The notes beneath the pieces are model-generated. The model was not told the origin of the DNA, ran no database searches, and saw only the letters and a list, made by a program, of their open reading frames with translations. This document shows positions 52,032-59,905 of a stretch of 64,000 bases of DNA, in pieces. Position numbers and translations under genes: made by a program. The DNA is from Mycolicibacterium sp. CBMA 247. Lineage in GTDB: Bacteria; Actinomycetota; Actinomycetes; Mycobacteriales; Mycobacteriaceae. Each line of letters begins with the position of its first letter. Position 1 is the stretch's first letter. The DNA is taken from NCBI RefSeq assembly GCF_009729095.1, contig NZ_VTGX01000004.1, positions 186,001 to 250,000 of the forward strand. Reading direction: 5' to 3'.

Positions 52032-52252
52032 GATCAGACGGAGGCCGGCTAGGCCGTGACCGCATCCGCGTGGCTCTCGAAGCCCGCGTAGCTCGCTACC
52101 GAGCTGGCGGGGAGATGCTCCCGGTAGGCAACGGAATCCCGTTCGACCCAGAGCAGCACGAGATCTGGCGAGCTGTGCAATCCGGAGGCGACGTAGACGC
52201 CGCTGAAGCAGCCTTGTGGGCCGCGTTCAACGAAGTATTCCCCAGCGAATGA
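52028..52252 (+). CDS. Small hypothetical protein
   Basis: 74 residues, basic N-terminus (MRSDGGRLGRDRIRVALEARVARY) and acidic C-terminus (DAAEAALWAAFNEVFPSE). ATGA overlap with the gene before it. It is the last gene of the plus-strand run. Confidence 0.65.
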   Translation: MRSDGGRLGRDRIRVALEARVARYRAGGEMLPVGNGIPFDPEQHEIWRAVQSGGDVDAAEAALWAAFNEVFPSE

Positions 52253-52411
52253 GCTGGGCCGGCTCTCGACGCCGGCAAACGTTGCTACTTGCTACTGGTT
52301 GGACATGCGCGAGATCTCGTTGCGCTTGTTCGACATCTGATTTTCGATGTAGATGGCATTCACCAGATCAAGCGCGAGCGGCCCGCGCGTGTGGCCTCTT
52401 AATTGGAGACA

Positions 52412-52429
52412 GCACCGCCGAAGCGGTGC
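52412..52429. terminator. Bidirectional hairpin between convergent runs
   Basis: Perfect 7-bp stem gcaccgc / gcggtgc with loop cgaa, between the plus-strand run (ending 52252) and the minus-strand cargo block (ending 52444). Confidence 0.55.
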
Positions 52430-52443
52430 CGCCGTCCTTTGAT

Positions 52444-53061
52444 TCACTTGTGTTTTGGAGCCTCGTCGCCGCGCTTCGCGAACCGGACCCCTACCGCGCC
52501 CAATGCACCAATCAGCCCCACCAATAGCGTCCCGATTGCAATAGCTCGGGCGAACCAGTCGACGGTACTGCTCGGAGGCGCAGCGGCTGGCTGCGCGCTT
52601 GTTGTTGATGCCGTAGTACTCGGTGTTATTGCTGCCCCATCTGGGACGAAGCAAGTCACGTTCTCGTCGTACGGAAACGCCCCGCTCGAACATATCCAGC
52701 CATGTTCAGCGGCTCCGTCAGGCGGACGCGCATTCGTGAGTTCGACCCGCTTGTACCCAGGCGGCACGGCGACGGTCGTCGGAGTTGTGGTCGTCGTCGT
52801 ACTCGTCGTTGCGGACGAGGTCTGCAGACTGGTCGTCGAGTACGAGCTTGTCGAACGAGAGTCCGACGCGCGGAGACTCGGCATGACGACGAAAGCCCAG
52901 TACGTCATCAGTGACCCAAGGATCAACAGGGCTGCCACTAGTACCGCCAGCGGCACCTTCGGGGCGGCGATGCCGCGCCAAAAAGCTGCGAGCTTCGATT
53001 GCCTTTCTCGCCCTTGCTTCTCGGCAACAGTCTCCGATTCCTGGACCTCCGCACTTTCCAC
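52444..53061 (-). CDS. Two-helix membrane protein of the cargo block
   Basis: A 205-residue protein. One transmembrane helix near residues 36-60 (VPLAVLVAALLILGSLMTYWAFVVM), a Ser/Thr-rich low-complexity loop, a small Cys-containing part (GWICSSGAFPYDENVTCFVPDG), a second Ser/Thr/Pro linker, and a second helix near the C-terminus (AIAIGTLLVGLIGALGAVGVRF). The Cys pair should be outside the membrane. It starts at GTG 53061. It is the third of three genes co-oriented with the kinase. Function unknown; membrane-bound effectors or sensors are common in defence cargo (inference). Confidence 0.7.
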   Translation of the reverse strand: MESAEVQESETVAEKQGRERQSKLAAFWRGIAAPKVPLAVLVAALLILGSLMTYWAFVVMPSLRASDSRSTSSYSTTSLQTSSATTSTTTTTTPTTVAVPPGYKRVELTNARPPDGAAEHGWICSSGAFPYDENVTCFVPDGAAITPSTTASTTSAQPAAAPPSSTVDWFARAIAIGTLLVGLIGALGAVGVRFAKRGDEAPKHK

Positions 53062-53154
53062 CGGGCAATCGTCGCACCTGCCTCGATTGCTTGTCGCCGA
53101 ACACCCTCAGAAATGGTCGTGGAGGGTTTCTCGTCTCGGCTTTACAACCGTCTC

Positions 53155-53895
53155 TTACTTGATGCGATTGCGCTGTTGCTTTACGGATTCCAGTACCTCG
53201 TAGGAGATCTGACGAACCATGAACGGGACCGGATTGGTCAGTGCCTCCTCGTCGGGCTCGTGGGTCGCTACGGTTGCGTCGGTTGGGCTGCCATCGAGCG
53301 CAATGAGCGGACCCCTCAGCTCTCGGTGGCCTTCTGGAGTTACCGAGAATGTCCACCCCATCGAGTTCAGGTTCGCGATCCTGTTGTACGACTCGGAGAT
53401 GTCGGGGTCGACGTGCGCCCCACCCTCCTTGTTGCTCAGCGCAAGCACGAAGTCCTTCCGAGAAAACAACGCGTGCGACGCGTCCTTGACTACCGGCTCC
53501 GTCCACCACTCGTCTCGCAGGATGCGAGACCCACGCGGTAGCCGACTCGACTTCGTCCGAATCGCAGTCGGCGCACCACCGCCCAGTCGAGGCTCGAAGA
53601 ACATCTCGTTGGTTTCGAGGCGCATTCCCATGATGACTAGGCCCCATTGCGGCATCATGTTCGCCTGGTCGGGGATCCCACACGTGTCCACCCACCTGAG
53701 CGGCTGAGCGAAGCCCAACTGGGGGATCAACGCGTGAGACATCTTCGTGTTGTGGAACAGCACGCGGAGAGAAACCGCCATCCGCTTTGCTTCTGCCAGG
53801 TGCCCTTGGTCGAACGCGTCATTCGACCGTTCCAAAAACTGAAGGTGCTCTTCGAACAGCTCCAGAAGTTCTTCGCGGGTGCGTTGCTGTGCCAC
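53155..53895 (-). CDS. Conserved protein paired with the kinase
   Basis: 246 residues. The parts LFEEHLQFLERSNDAFDQGHLAEAKRMAVSLRVLFHNTKMSHALIPQLG, then RDEWWTEPVV, then FSRKDFVLALSNKEGGAHVDPDISESYNRIANLNSMGW, then VRQISYEVLESV form a recognisable but unnamed family of bacterial proteins seen in accessory DNA. It starts at GTG 53895, 29 bp after the kinase gene. The FSRKD and GGAHVDP motifs are its most constant points and could be catalytic or binding sites (inference). Confidence 0.7.
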   Translation of the reverse strand: MAQQRTREELLELFEEHLQFLERSNDAFDQGHLAEAKRMAVSLRVLFHNTKMSHALIPQLGFAQPLRWVDTCGIPDQANMMPQWGLVIMGMRLETNEMFFEPRLGGGAPTAIRTKSSRLPRGSRILRDEWWTEPVVKDASHALFSRKDFVLALSNKEGGAHVDPDISESYNRIANLNSMGWTFSVTPEGHRELRGPLIALDGSPTDATVATHEPDEEALTNPVPFMVRQISYEVLESVKQQRNRIK

Positions 53896-53924
53896 TGTCG
53901 AAGACTATCCAGCCCCACCGACAC

Positions 53925-55130
53925 TCAGGCCGGAGCACCGATCGGTTCGGTTTCCAGATTCTCCACTGCATCGATGATCTGCAGCACCGTCTGATACCGC
54001 CGCGTTGGATCTGAGGCGGAACACTTATGGATGATCTCGCCGAGCGGAGTGAACTCCGGGAGGAGGTGACTGACGCCCTTGAAAATGTACGACAGCACGA
54101 TGCCGACTACGTAGATGTCATTGACGGGCTCGAAGTCCTTGAATTTGTCGAGCGCAGGATCCACGAAGGTTCCCTTGATCTCGGTATCCGTCTTCGTGAA
54201 ATCGGACTCCGGCGGCTTCGCCAGTCCGAAGTCTGAGAGCTTGACCGTGACGGCACCGTCGGAGCACACGCGAAGCAGGACGTTCTTCAAGCTCAGGTCG
54301 CGGTGGCAGATCCCCTTCCAGTGCAGGTAGTTCAGTCCGTAAAGGAACTGGAGCGCGATCCTGCGGCGAACGCTGAAGTCGAACTGGGGCTGGTTGTTTC
54401 GACGCTTGACATACTCCTCCAGCGTGCTCTCGCAGAACTCCATGGTGTAGGAGTTGTCGGCCTCGTTATACCGGTAGACCCGGAGGATGTGCGGGAAGTC
54501 GAGACCCTTCATGATCTCGTACTCGCGACGGAACCGTTCGGAATCCCGGTCGCTGGCGTTCCGCTTCAGCTTCTTCCTCGCGAAGGGGATGTCGTAGTTC
54601 GGATCGACGAATTTGTGGACCATCGCGAAAGCTCCCTCACCCACGACGGTTAAGGAGACCTTCGAGTGATCGGCCAGGACGACGGCGGCGTCTGCCAACC
54701 CGAAAACTGCGTCGTACTTCTCCACCAGCACGGGCGTGAAGCCCTCAGGGATCGGACTCCCGCCACTTGGAACCAGCCATGCCTTGGCACCATCCAGAAC
54801 CCGTTGGTACTCCGGTACTGCCGTGAGCGACTTTCCAGCCTTCTCCAGCGCGAGCTTCAGTTCCGCGAACTCATCGATCAGGTCAATCAACCTGCGACTG
54901 TTCTCGGCGTTGAAATGCCCGCCCCCTGAAAACGGCCCGCCGCTGCGGGCCTTCTGGTTCATGAAATCGAGCTCGATGTCGAGTCTTGCGTGGATAGAAG
55001 CAAACGCGCGCTCCAAAGAATCCGGGGCGAAGGACGGTGTGATGTACATACCGAGGTAGTCCTCATCGATGAGCTCATCGTTGTACTTCCTAAGGACCCG
55101 ATCTAGACGTCGCTCCGCTGATGAAACCAC
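53925..55130 (-). CDS. Eukaryotic-type Ser/Thr protein kinase with novel N-terminal domain
   Basis: A 401-residue protein. Residues 1-155 form an unnamed helical domain. Residues 160-390 are a complete protein kinase: glycine loop GEGAFAMVHK (164-173), Lys near 186, HRDLSLKNVLL (HRD 276-278, Asn283) and DFG at 300-302, then an activation loop and GTFVDPALDKF in place of APE. All catalytic residues are present, so it should be active. No transmembrane or PASTA part is present, unlike the host Pkn kinases. It starts at GTG 55130. Phage-encoded or satellite-encoded kinases are known in superinfection exclusion and abortive infection (Stk2-like); that role is inferred from location. Confidence 0.82.
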   Translation of the reverse strand: MVSSAERRLDRVLRKYNDELIDEDYLGMYITPSFAPDSLERAFASIHARLDIELDFMNQKARSGGPFSGGGHFNAENSRRLIDLIDEFAELKLALEKAGKSLTAVPEYQRVLDGAKAWLVPSGGSPIPEGFTPVLVEKYDAVFGLADAAVVLADHSKVSLTVVGEGAFAMVHKFVDPNYDIPFARKKLKRNASDRDSERFRREYEIMKGLDFPHILRVYRYNEADNSYTMEFCESTLEEYVKRRNNQPQFDFSVRRRIALQFLYGLNYLHWKGICHRDLSLKNVLLRVCSDGAVTVKLSDFGLAKPPESDFTKTDTEIKGTFVDPALDKFKDFEPVNDIYVVGIVLSYIFKGVSHLLPEFTPLGEIIHKCSASDPTRRYQTVLQIIDAVENLETEPIGAPA

Positions 55131-55285
55131 ACGACCATTCTGGCATCGCTTGCCGACGACCAAGCGCGACGCATGTCGGATACCTCCACAGCATGAAAGA
55201 AGCCCAGGGGCCAACACACGCCGTTTCCAACGTGGCTGGCACCCAGTCTGTGGAGGGCCGAGTCATCCTCGGCATGAGACATGTA

Positions 55286-56866
55286 CTAGCCAAATGGGTC
55301 TGGCAACTGCTCCATCGCAGGCACGTACCGGTCGAACCTCAGCGGGTCTGTCGAGATCATCACGAACCGGACCCCGGCATCGATCAGCAATTGCCGGTGG
55401 TCTGCCGTGTCCCAGACCTCTTCATAGGTCTCCCCCGTCGACTCAGTTATCCACCCAGCCGCACGGCTCGGCATCGCCACGAGCTGGTCACGCTTGGCCG
55501 TCTGAGCCTTCAGCCGCTCGAAGTAGACCTGTTCATCCTCGGGGGTGGTCAACACACCCATGTCAGCCTCCCGTCGGAGCCGGTCAATCGTGGCGTTGAC
55601 CTGCTCCAGCTCAGCTGAGTGATCCTCCCCCGGCACGAACACCCGCCGAGTGACCTCCTCCTCACCCCACATGACCAGGAAAAACGCCTCTAGCGCGGCA
55701 TCTACCGTCTCAGCCTTGACGCTTTTTCCGTTGCAGTTCAACGGAGTTCGACCACACCGGTAGTAACGGTGCTCGTTTACACCGGTCTTGGTCTTGCGAC
55801 GGGTGATCTGCTGGGCCATCGAAGCCCCGCATATCGGCTCACCGGCGTGAGTCCCCAACTGCGAGCCCTCGCAGGCAGGGCAGCCGGTACACCCGCATAC
55901 GCCGACACCGAGCATCGGATTCTTTACCTCGGTCGGAGTCCGCCGCTGGAGCTTGCGAACCTCGGCAGCCGCCTGGATCTGCTGCCACGTCTCCGCGTCG
56001 AACGTCGGAGGCCCGAGCCGGATGGGCTCCCCTTCCCCGTCGAGCACGACCACGGCAGCCTTGCCGCTGCCGGTCATTTTGAGGCCCTGAGTCCGCTGAG
56101 ACGTAAGGGCATCGGTCACGGTGCCGACAGTCCACGGTCGGGCCTTGGCAGGCTTGCCAGCCGCCACACGTGCTCTGTCCATGTTCGTCAGATGCCCGCT
56201 CTCGTTGAGCCACGCGGCTATCCGGATGAACGACCAGCCGTCTAGCAGACGCTCGGCCATCGCCACCAGGAGCGCCCTGCCCTCGGGATCGGTATCGAGA
56301 CCCTTGCCCTTGCCGCTGGGGTGGTCGACCACCTTGAACCCGAGCGGAGGCACACCAGAGGCCCACCGGTCCATCTGTCTCAGGACCGAATGAGCGTCTA
56401 GGGCTCGCTCTTTGAACCTGTTCAGCTCCAACTGAGCGAAGAATGAGCCGAGGTAGACGAACAGCTCGGCCATCATGTCCTCGATGCCCTTAGGTCCCTT
56501 ATGGGGCCGGTAGTTGAGCACCAGGCCGTCGTCGGAGAACGCCACGATCTTGTGGCGCTCCTCGGCCCACTGGGCGAAGTCGACGCAATGCCGGGTCGAC
56601 CGAAAAGCCCGGTCCATCTTGGACCAGACGATTACGTCCCACTGGGCAGCTCCCTCCTCGGTCAGCCACGGCCCGAGGTCTGGCCGGTCCTGGGGACGCT
56701 TGCCAGCCGAGACGCCGAGATCCTCGAACGTGTCAACGATCTCGTATCCCTTGGCCAAGGCCCACTTCTTTGCCGATTCGATCTGAGCTAGCTGGGAGAC
56801 CTTCTCGGGGCCTTTGAGGACTGATACGCGGGCTCCGACCAGAGCCCGTAGCGGAGTGCCTGCCAT
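55286..56866 (-). CDS. int: Large serine integrase
   Basis: A 526-residue large serine recombinase that inserts and, with a directionality factor, excises the element. The N-terminal resolvase domain shows RALVGARVSVLKG with the nucleophile Ser15 (R-x-S), then the recombinase domain (SVLRQMDRWASGVPPLGFKV) and a zinc ribbon (CGASM ... YYRCGRTPLNCNG) with a coiled coil (LEQVNATIDRLRREADMG). It starts at ATG 56866; TTG 56875 is the alternative. The start is 22 bp from the crossover TG, so most of its promoter must lie across attP/attR and changes with integration. Confidence 0.95.
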   Translation of the reverse strand: MAGTPLRALVGARVSVLKGPEKVSQLAQIESAKKWALAKGYEIVDTFEDLGVSAGKRPQDRPDLGPWLTEEGAAQWDVIVWSKMDRAFRSTRHCVDFAQWAEERHKIVAFSDDGLVLNYRPHKGPKGIEDMMAELFVYLGSFFAQLELNRFKERALDAHSVLRQMDRWASGVPPLGFKVVDHPSGKGKGLDTDPEGRALLVAMAERLLDGWSFIRIAAWLNESGHLTNMDRARVAAGKPAKARPWTVGTVTDALTSQRTQGLKMTGSGKAAVVVLDGEGEPIRLGPPTFDAETWQQIQAAAEVRKLQRRTPTEVKNPMLGVGVCGCTGCPACEGSQLGTHAGEPICGASMAQQITRRKTKTGVNEHRYYRCGRTPLNCNGKSVKAETVDAALEAFFLVMWGEEEVTRRVFVPGEDHSAELEQVNATIDRLRREADMGVLTTPEDEQVYFERLKAQTAKRDQLVAMPSRAAGWITESTGETYEEVWDTADHRQLLIDAGVRFVMISTDPLRFDRYVPAMEQLPDPFG

Positions 56867-56887
56867 GGTTTCCAATGTAGGCGGTTA

Positions 56888-56889
56888 TG
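56888..56889. other. attR crossover (TG)
   Basis: Element sequence cggtta meets host HhH-GPD sequence ctgatcc at TG. See the attL entry for the deduced attB and attP. Confidence 0.75.
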
Positions 56890-56982
56890 CTGATCCAACA
56901 ACATCCCGACCAGCAGCGCGAACGGGTTGGCCTCCAGCAGAGCGTCGGCCTCCGGATCTTGGACCAGCTGCAGTTTTCCCAC
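56890..56982 (-). pseudogene. Detached native 5' end of the HhH-GPD gene
   Basis: The first 31 codons, starting GTG at 56982 (MGKLQLVQDPEADALLEAN onward to LLDQ), match the N-terminus of the HhH-GPD protein and end at the attR crossover. Joined in thought to residue 64 of the gene at 43200 they give an uninterrupted protein of about 190 residues. In the integrated state this piece runs on into the integrase gene in another frame. Confidence 0.85.
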
Positions 56983-56984
56983 GC
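56952..56984. repeat. Direct repeat flanking the DUF732 gene, copy 1
   Basis: The segment around the HhH-GPD start (contains agctgcagttttcccacg) is repeated at 57422-57454 with five or so differences. The two copies bracket about 440 bp that contain the DUF732 gene. Confidence 0.75.
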
Positions 56985-57017
56985 CGGCCAGTCTAAGACC
57001 ACCCGACGCCGCGGCAG

Positions 57018-57040
57018 CCTCTGACGAGTCAGGGGTTTTT
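57018..57040 (+). terminator. Hairpin with T5 upstream of the DUF732 gene
   Basis: Stem cctctga / tcagggg (57018-57024, 57029-57035), loop cgag, then ttttt. It points rightward although no plus-strand gene ends here, so it may be a leftover of a lost gene. Confidence 0.6.
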
Positions 57041-57103
57041 GACGCCGGTGTCGGTGGAGTGTGCGAATGTATACGCGATTAACGGTGGATACACCCAGGG
57101 GAG

Positions 57104-57406
57104 ATGAACATGAGACGTGTGGTTGTAGCGCTTATCGGAGCGATGGTTACCGCTATCGCCTTGGCCGCCACCGCCAATGCGATACCGGACCAGGGCACTC
57201 CGGAATTCGACAACTACATGCAAGGGCTCGACCGCAATGGATACCACCTGATTCCAGACACCGCGTGGCGAGTTGCTCACCAGGCATGTGAAGGCGGCCT
57301 AGTCGGATACATCGGTTTGGAAATGTCCGCACAAGGGGTTATTGGCATCGGAGCACAGGAGCGGGTTATGGACGTGGCCAGAAAGTACGCCTGCCCGGTT
57401 CAGTAG
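57104..57406 (+). CDS. DUF732 exported protein
   Basis: A 100-residue protein with a signal peptide ending ATANA-IPDQ and a DUF732 core (FDNYMQGLDRNGYHLIPDTAWRVAHQACEGG ... VMDVARKYACPVQ) with two cysteines. DUF732 proteins are common small exported proteins of mycobacteria and their phages. ATG at 57104 or 57110. It lies outside the element but between two copies of the HhH-GPD 5' sequence, so it may have arrived by a separate event. Confidence 0.8.
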   Translation: MNMRRVVVALIGAMVTAIALAATANAIPDQGTPEFDNYMQGLDRNGYHLIPDTAWRVAHQACEGGLVGYIGLEMSAQGVIGIGAQERVMDVARKYACPVQ

Positions 57407-57421
57407 CCGAACCGCCGGGCA

Positions 57422-57454
57422 CCGGATCGTGGACTAGCTGCAGTTTTCCCACGT
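57422..57454. repeat. Direct repeat flanking the DUF732 gene, copy 2
   Basis: See copy 1 at 56952-56984. On the minus strand it reads as a second start of the HhH-GPD gene (GTG, then GKLQLVHDP) that breaks off after about ten codons. Confidence 0.75.
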
Positions 57455-57477
57455 CGCCGGTTTAAAGTTGCCGCACG

Positions 57478-58677
57478 ATGTCCGGCGAGGTTGCAGGCGC
57501 GCTGGCCCTGGCGCTGATCCTGGCGGCGGTGGCCGCCGTCGTCGTGGTGCGCACCCGCAGGGTGGTGGCCACCCCCACCGAACGCGCCGTGCACACCGCG
57601 CTGCACACCGCGGCGCAGGCCGCCCGCGCGTTGCGCCGGGGCCTGAACACCGAATCCGCCCAGACCGCGGCTCCCTACCTACGTGAGTTGACCGGCACCG
57701 CAGGGCTGGCCCTGTTCGACGGCGACGCGGCGCTACTGGCCCGCGATCATGACGACGAGTCGATCTGGCAGTCCGGCACCGTCGACGTCTGTGCTGACAC
57801 CGCACGCGAGTCCATCGGTGCCGGGCGCCGGGTCCTGCACACAGCGCGTGCGACGGCTGTCGTGGCCCAGCCACTGCTCACCGAGGGCGGCGAGGTGCTC
57901 GGCGCACTCGTGGTTCTGGCGCCGGCCAATCCTGGCCCCGGCATGCTCGGCGCGGTCGGCGAGGTGGCCCGCTACGCGGCCAGCCAGATCGAGCTGGCCG
58001 AACTCGACGCATCACGCGCCCGGCTGGACCGGGCCGAGGTGCTGGCGCTGCGCGCCCAGATCAGCCCGCACTTCATCTACAACGCACTCAACACCATTGC
58101 GTCGTTCGTGCGCACCGACCCCGACCGGGCCCGCGAACTCATCCTGGAATTCGCCGACTTCACCCGCTACTCGTTCCGCGCGGCCGGGCAGTACACCACG
58201 CTGGCCGAGGAGCTGCGCAACATCGACCGCTACCTCACCCTGGAGCGCGCCCGGTTCGGCTCCAATCTGCGGGTGCGGCTGCGCGTGGCCCCGGAAGTAC
58301 TCAATGTGGTGGTGCCGTTCCTGGCGCTGCAGCCCCTGGTGGAAAACGCGGTGCGGCACGGGCTGGCCGGGCAGGGCGGCGGGTCGGTCGAGATCGTCGC
58401 CCGCGACTCGGGCACCGAGTGCGTGATCACCGTCGAGGACGACGGCGCGGGCATGGATCCCGACACCCTGCGGGCCGGGCCCGGCGACGCATTGGCCGAC
58501 CGTACCGGCGAGTCTGCCCATGTCGGGCTGACGAATGTGGACCATCGGCTACGCGCGGCGTTCGGCAACGACTACGGTCTGGTGGTCGAGACAGCGGTCG
58601 GGGCGGGCACCAAAGTGGTGATGCGCGTGCCGAAGTTCCGCTCGGGAGTACGAGCCAGCGGAGGTGCGTTCGCATGA
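57478..58677 (+). CDS. Sensor histidine kinase (LytS-like)
   Basis: A 399-residue kinase of the His_kinase (LytS/YehU) class. One N-terminal membrane helix (VAGALALALILAAVAAVVVVRT), a GAF-like sensor part (about 60-170), the phosphoacceptor box ISPHFIYNALNTI (His198) and the ATPase region LVENAVRHGL with DDGAGMD. It is co-oriented with the LytTR regulator and two symporters, so it probably senses or controls uptake of small carboxylates. The start ATG at 57478 follows a weak site. Confidence 0.88.
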   Translation: MSGEVAGALALALILAAVAAVVVVRTRRVVATPTERAVHTALHTAAQAARALRRGLNTESAQTAAPYLRELTGTAGLALFDGDAALLARDHDDESIWQSGTVDVCADTARESIGAGRRVLHTARATAVVAQPLLTEGGEVLGALVVLAPANPGPGMLGAVGEVARYAASQIELAELDASRARLDRAEVLALRAQISPHFIYNALNTIASFVRTDPDRARELILEFADFTRYSFRAAGQYTTLAEELRNIDRYLTLERARFGSNLRVRLRVAPEVLNVVVPFLALQPLVENAVRHGLAGQGGGSVEIVARDSGTECVITVEDDGAGMDPDTLRAGPGDALADRTGESAHVGLTNVDHRLRAAFGNDYGLVVETAVGAGTKVVMRVPKFRSGVRASGGAFA

Positions 58678-58737
58678 GCGAGCTTGCGAGCGAATCATGG
58701 ACCTGAAATGCGGAGGCCGAGCCTGCGAGGCGGCCGC

Positions 58738-59538
58738 ATGAGCTCCAACCTGACCGTGCTCGCCGTCGACGACGAGGCACCCGCACTCGACGAGCTGGCC
58801 TATCTGCTTGGCCAACACCCCGACGTCGCCGAGGTGCACACCGCGTCGGACGCCACCTCGGCGCTGCGTGAACTCAACCAGCACACCATCGACGCGGTGT
58901 TCCTCGACATCAACATGCCCGGGTTGTCAGGAATCGAATTGGCAGGCGTGCTCGCCAACTACACGAATCGGCCCGCCGTGGTGTTCGTGACCGCTCACGA
59001 GGACAAGGCGGTGGCGGCCTTCGACGTCGGCGCGGTCGACTACCTGCTCAAACCGATCCGGCAGAACCGCCTGGACGAGGCGGTGCGCCGTGTCGCCTCC
59101 GCAGCACCCAGGGCCACCCCGGCCGAGTCGGCTGGGCCGGCCGCGCCCGAGGACGCGGACTGGAATGTGGTCCCCGCCGAACTCGGCGGCATCACCCACC
59201 TGGTGCCCCGAGACAGCATCGGCTGGGTCGAGGCCGAGGGCGACTACGCTCGGCTGCATTCGGCCACCGGTGCACATCTGGTACGAATTCCGTTGAGCAC
59301 CTTGGAGACCCGCTGGCGCGATCACGGATTTCAGCGCATCCACCGGTCGTACCTGGTGTCGCTGCGGCAGGTGACCGGGCTGCGGACCGCCGACGGTGCG
59401 GTGCTGGTGCGGCTGCGCGCCAACGGGACCTCACCCGCGGTGGAACTGCCGGTGAGCCGACGCCAGGCTCGTGAACTGCGCGACCGGTTGGTCCGCGATC
59501 CGATGCGCTCGCTCAAACCTGCGGGCAGCGATGAGTGA
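58738..59538 (+). CDS. LytTR-family response regulator
   Basis: A 266-residue regulator. Residues 1-120 are the receiver domain (phospho-acceptor Asp57 in DAVFLDINMPG, and VTAHEDKAV, VDYLLKP). Residues about 150-255 are a LytTR DNA-binding domain (IGWVEAEGDYARLHS; FQRIHRSYLVSL). ATG at 58738 is chosen; the open frame reaches back to 58684. It pairs with the kinase upstream and overlaps the next gene by 8 bp. Confidence 0.92.
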   Translation: MSSNLTVLAVDDEAPALDELAYLLGQHPDVAEVHTASDATSALRELNQHTIDAVFLDINMPGLSGIELAGVLANYTNRPAVVFVTAHEDKAVAAFDVGAVDYLLKPIRQNRLDEAVRRVASAAPRATPAESAGPAAPEDADWNVVPAELGGITHLVPRDSIGWVEAEGDYARLHSATGAHLVRIPLSTLETRWRDHGFQRIHRSYLVSLRQVTGLRTADGAVLVRLRANGTSPAVELPVSRRQARELRDRLVRDPMRSLKPAGSDE

Positions 59539-59905
59539 TCGACCCACCCCGCAACGACAGCGCGTCGTGCTCGCACACCGACGCGGCACCCGCATGGTGC
59601 GCACCCGCGTCGAGGTGCAGGAGCAGACCCAGGTGGGCGACGCCCTGGTACGCGGCCTGGTACGAACCCAACTCGGGCTCGCGCTGCGGCTGGCCGGCGT
59701 CGTAGTCGTAGCGGTGGCGACCCTTTTGCTGCTCAACGCCGCCGTGCCGGATCTGGCCGCGCTCAATGTGTTCGGGATCAGGCTCAACTGGCTGATCCTG
59801 GCCGGGCTGCTGTATCCGCTGCTGTACGGCGTGGGGCGGCTGTATGTGCGGCTGGCCGAGCAGGGCGAACGGGATTTCGTCCGGGTCGTCGACAGCGAAC
59901 CATGA
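59531..59905 (+). CDS. Small membrane protein preceding a symporter
   Basis: 124 residues with a basic N-terminus and two helices (LALRLAGVVVVAVATLLLLNA; WLILAGLLYPLLYGVGRLYV). The plan equals that of DUF485 proteins, which pair with ActP-like symporters, though similarity to the second one (61787) is low. It overlaps the regulator and symporter genes on either side by a few bases. Confidence 0.8.
   Translation: MSDRPTPQRQRVVLAHRRGTRMVRTRVEVQEQTQVGDALVRGLVRTQLGLALRLAGVVVVAVATLLLLNAAVPDLAALNVFGIRLNWLILAGLLYPLLYGVGRLYVRLAEQGERDFVRVVDSEP

Larger units (their letters stand above)
43684..56889. mobile_element. 13.2-kb integrated serine-integrase element (phage-satellite-like)
   Basis: The element is bounded by the split HhH-GPD gene and by a serine integrase whose start lies about 20 bp from the right end. 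Content in order: chimeric 5' exon, DUF1883 protein, broken Bro-N gene, repressor-like gene with operator, a plus-strand run (unknowns, P-loop ATPase, stem-loop array, zinc-ribbon proteins, helical protein, iterons, HNH endonuclease, two small proteins) and a minus-strand cargo block with a kinase, then integrase. No capsid, protease, portal, tail, large terminase, lysis or conjugation gene was recognised. The size resembles phiRv1/phiRv2 prophage-like elements of M. tuberculosis, but those carry capsid-type genes. It could be a satellite that uses a helper phage, or a reduced prophage. Confidence 0.85.
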
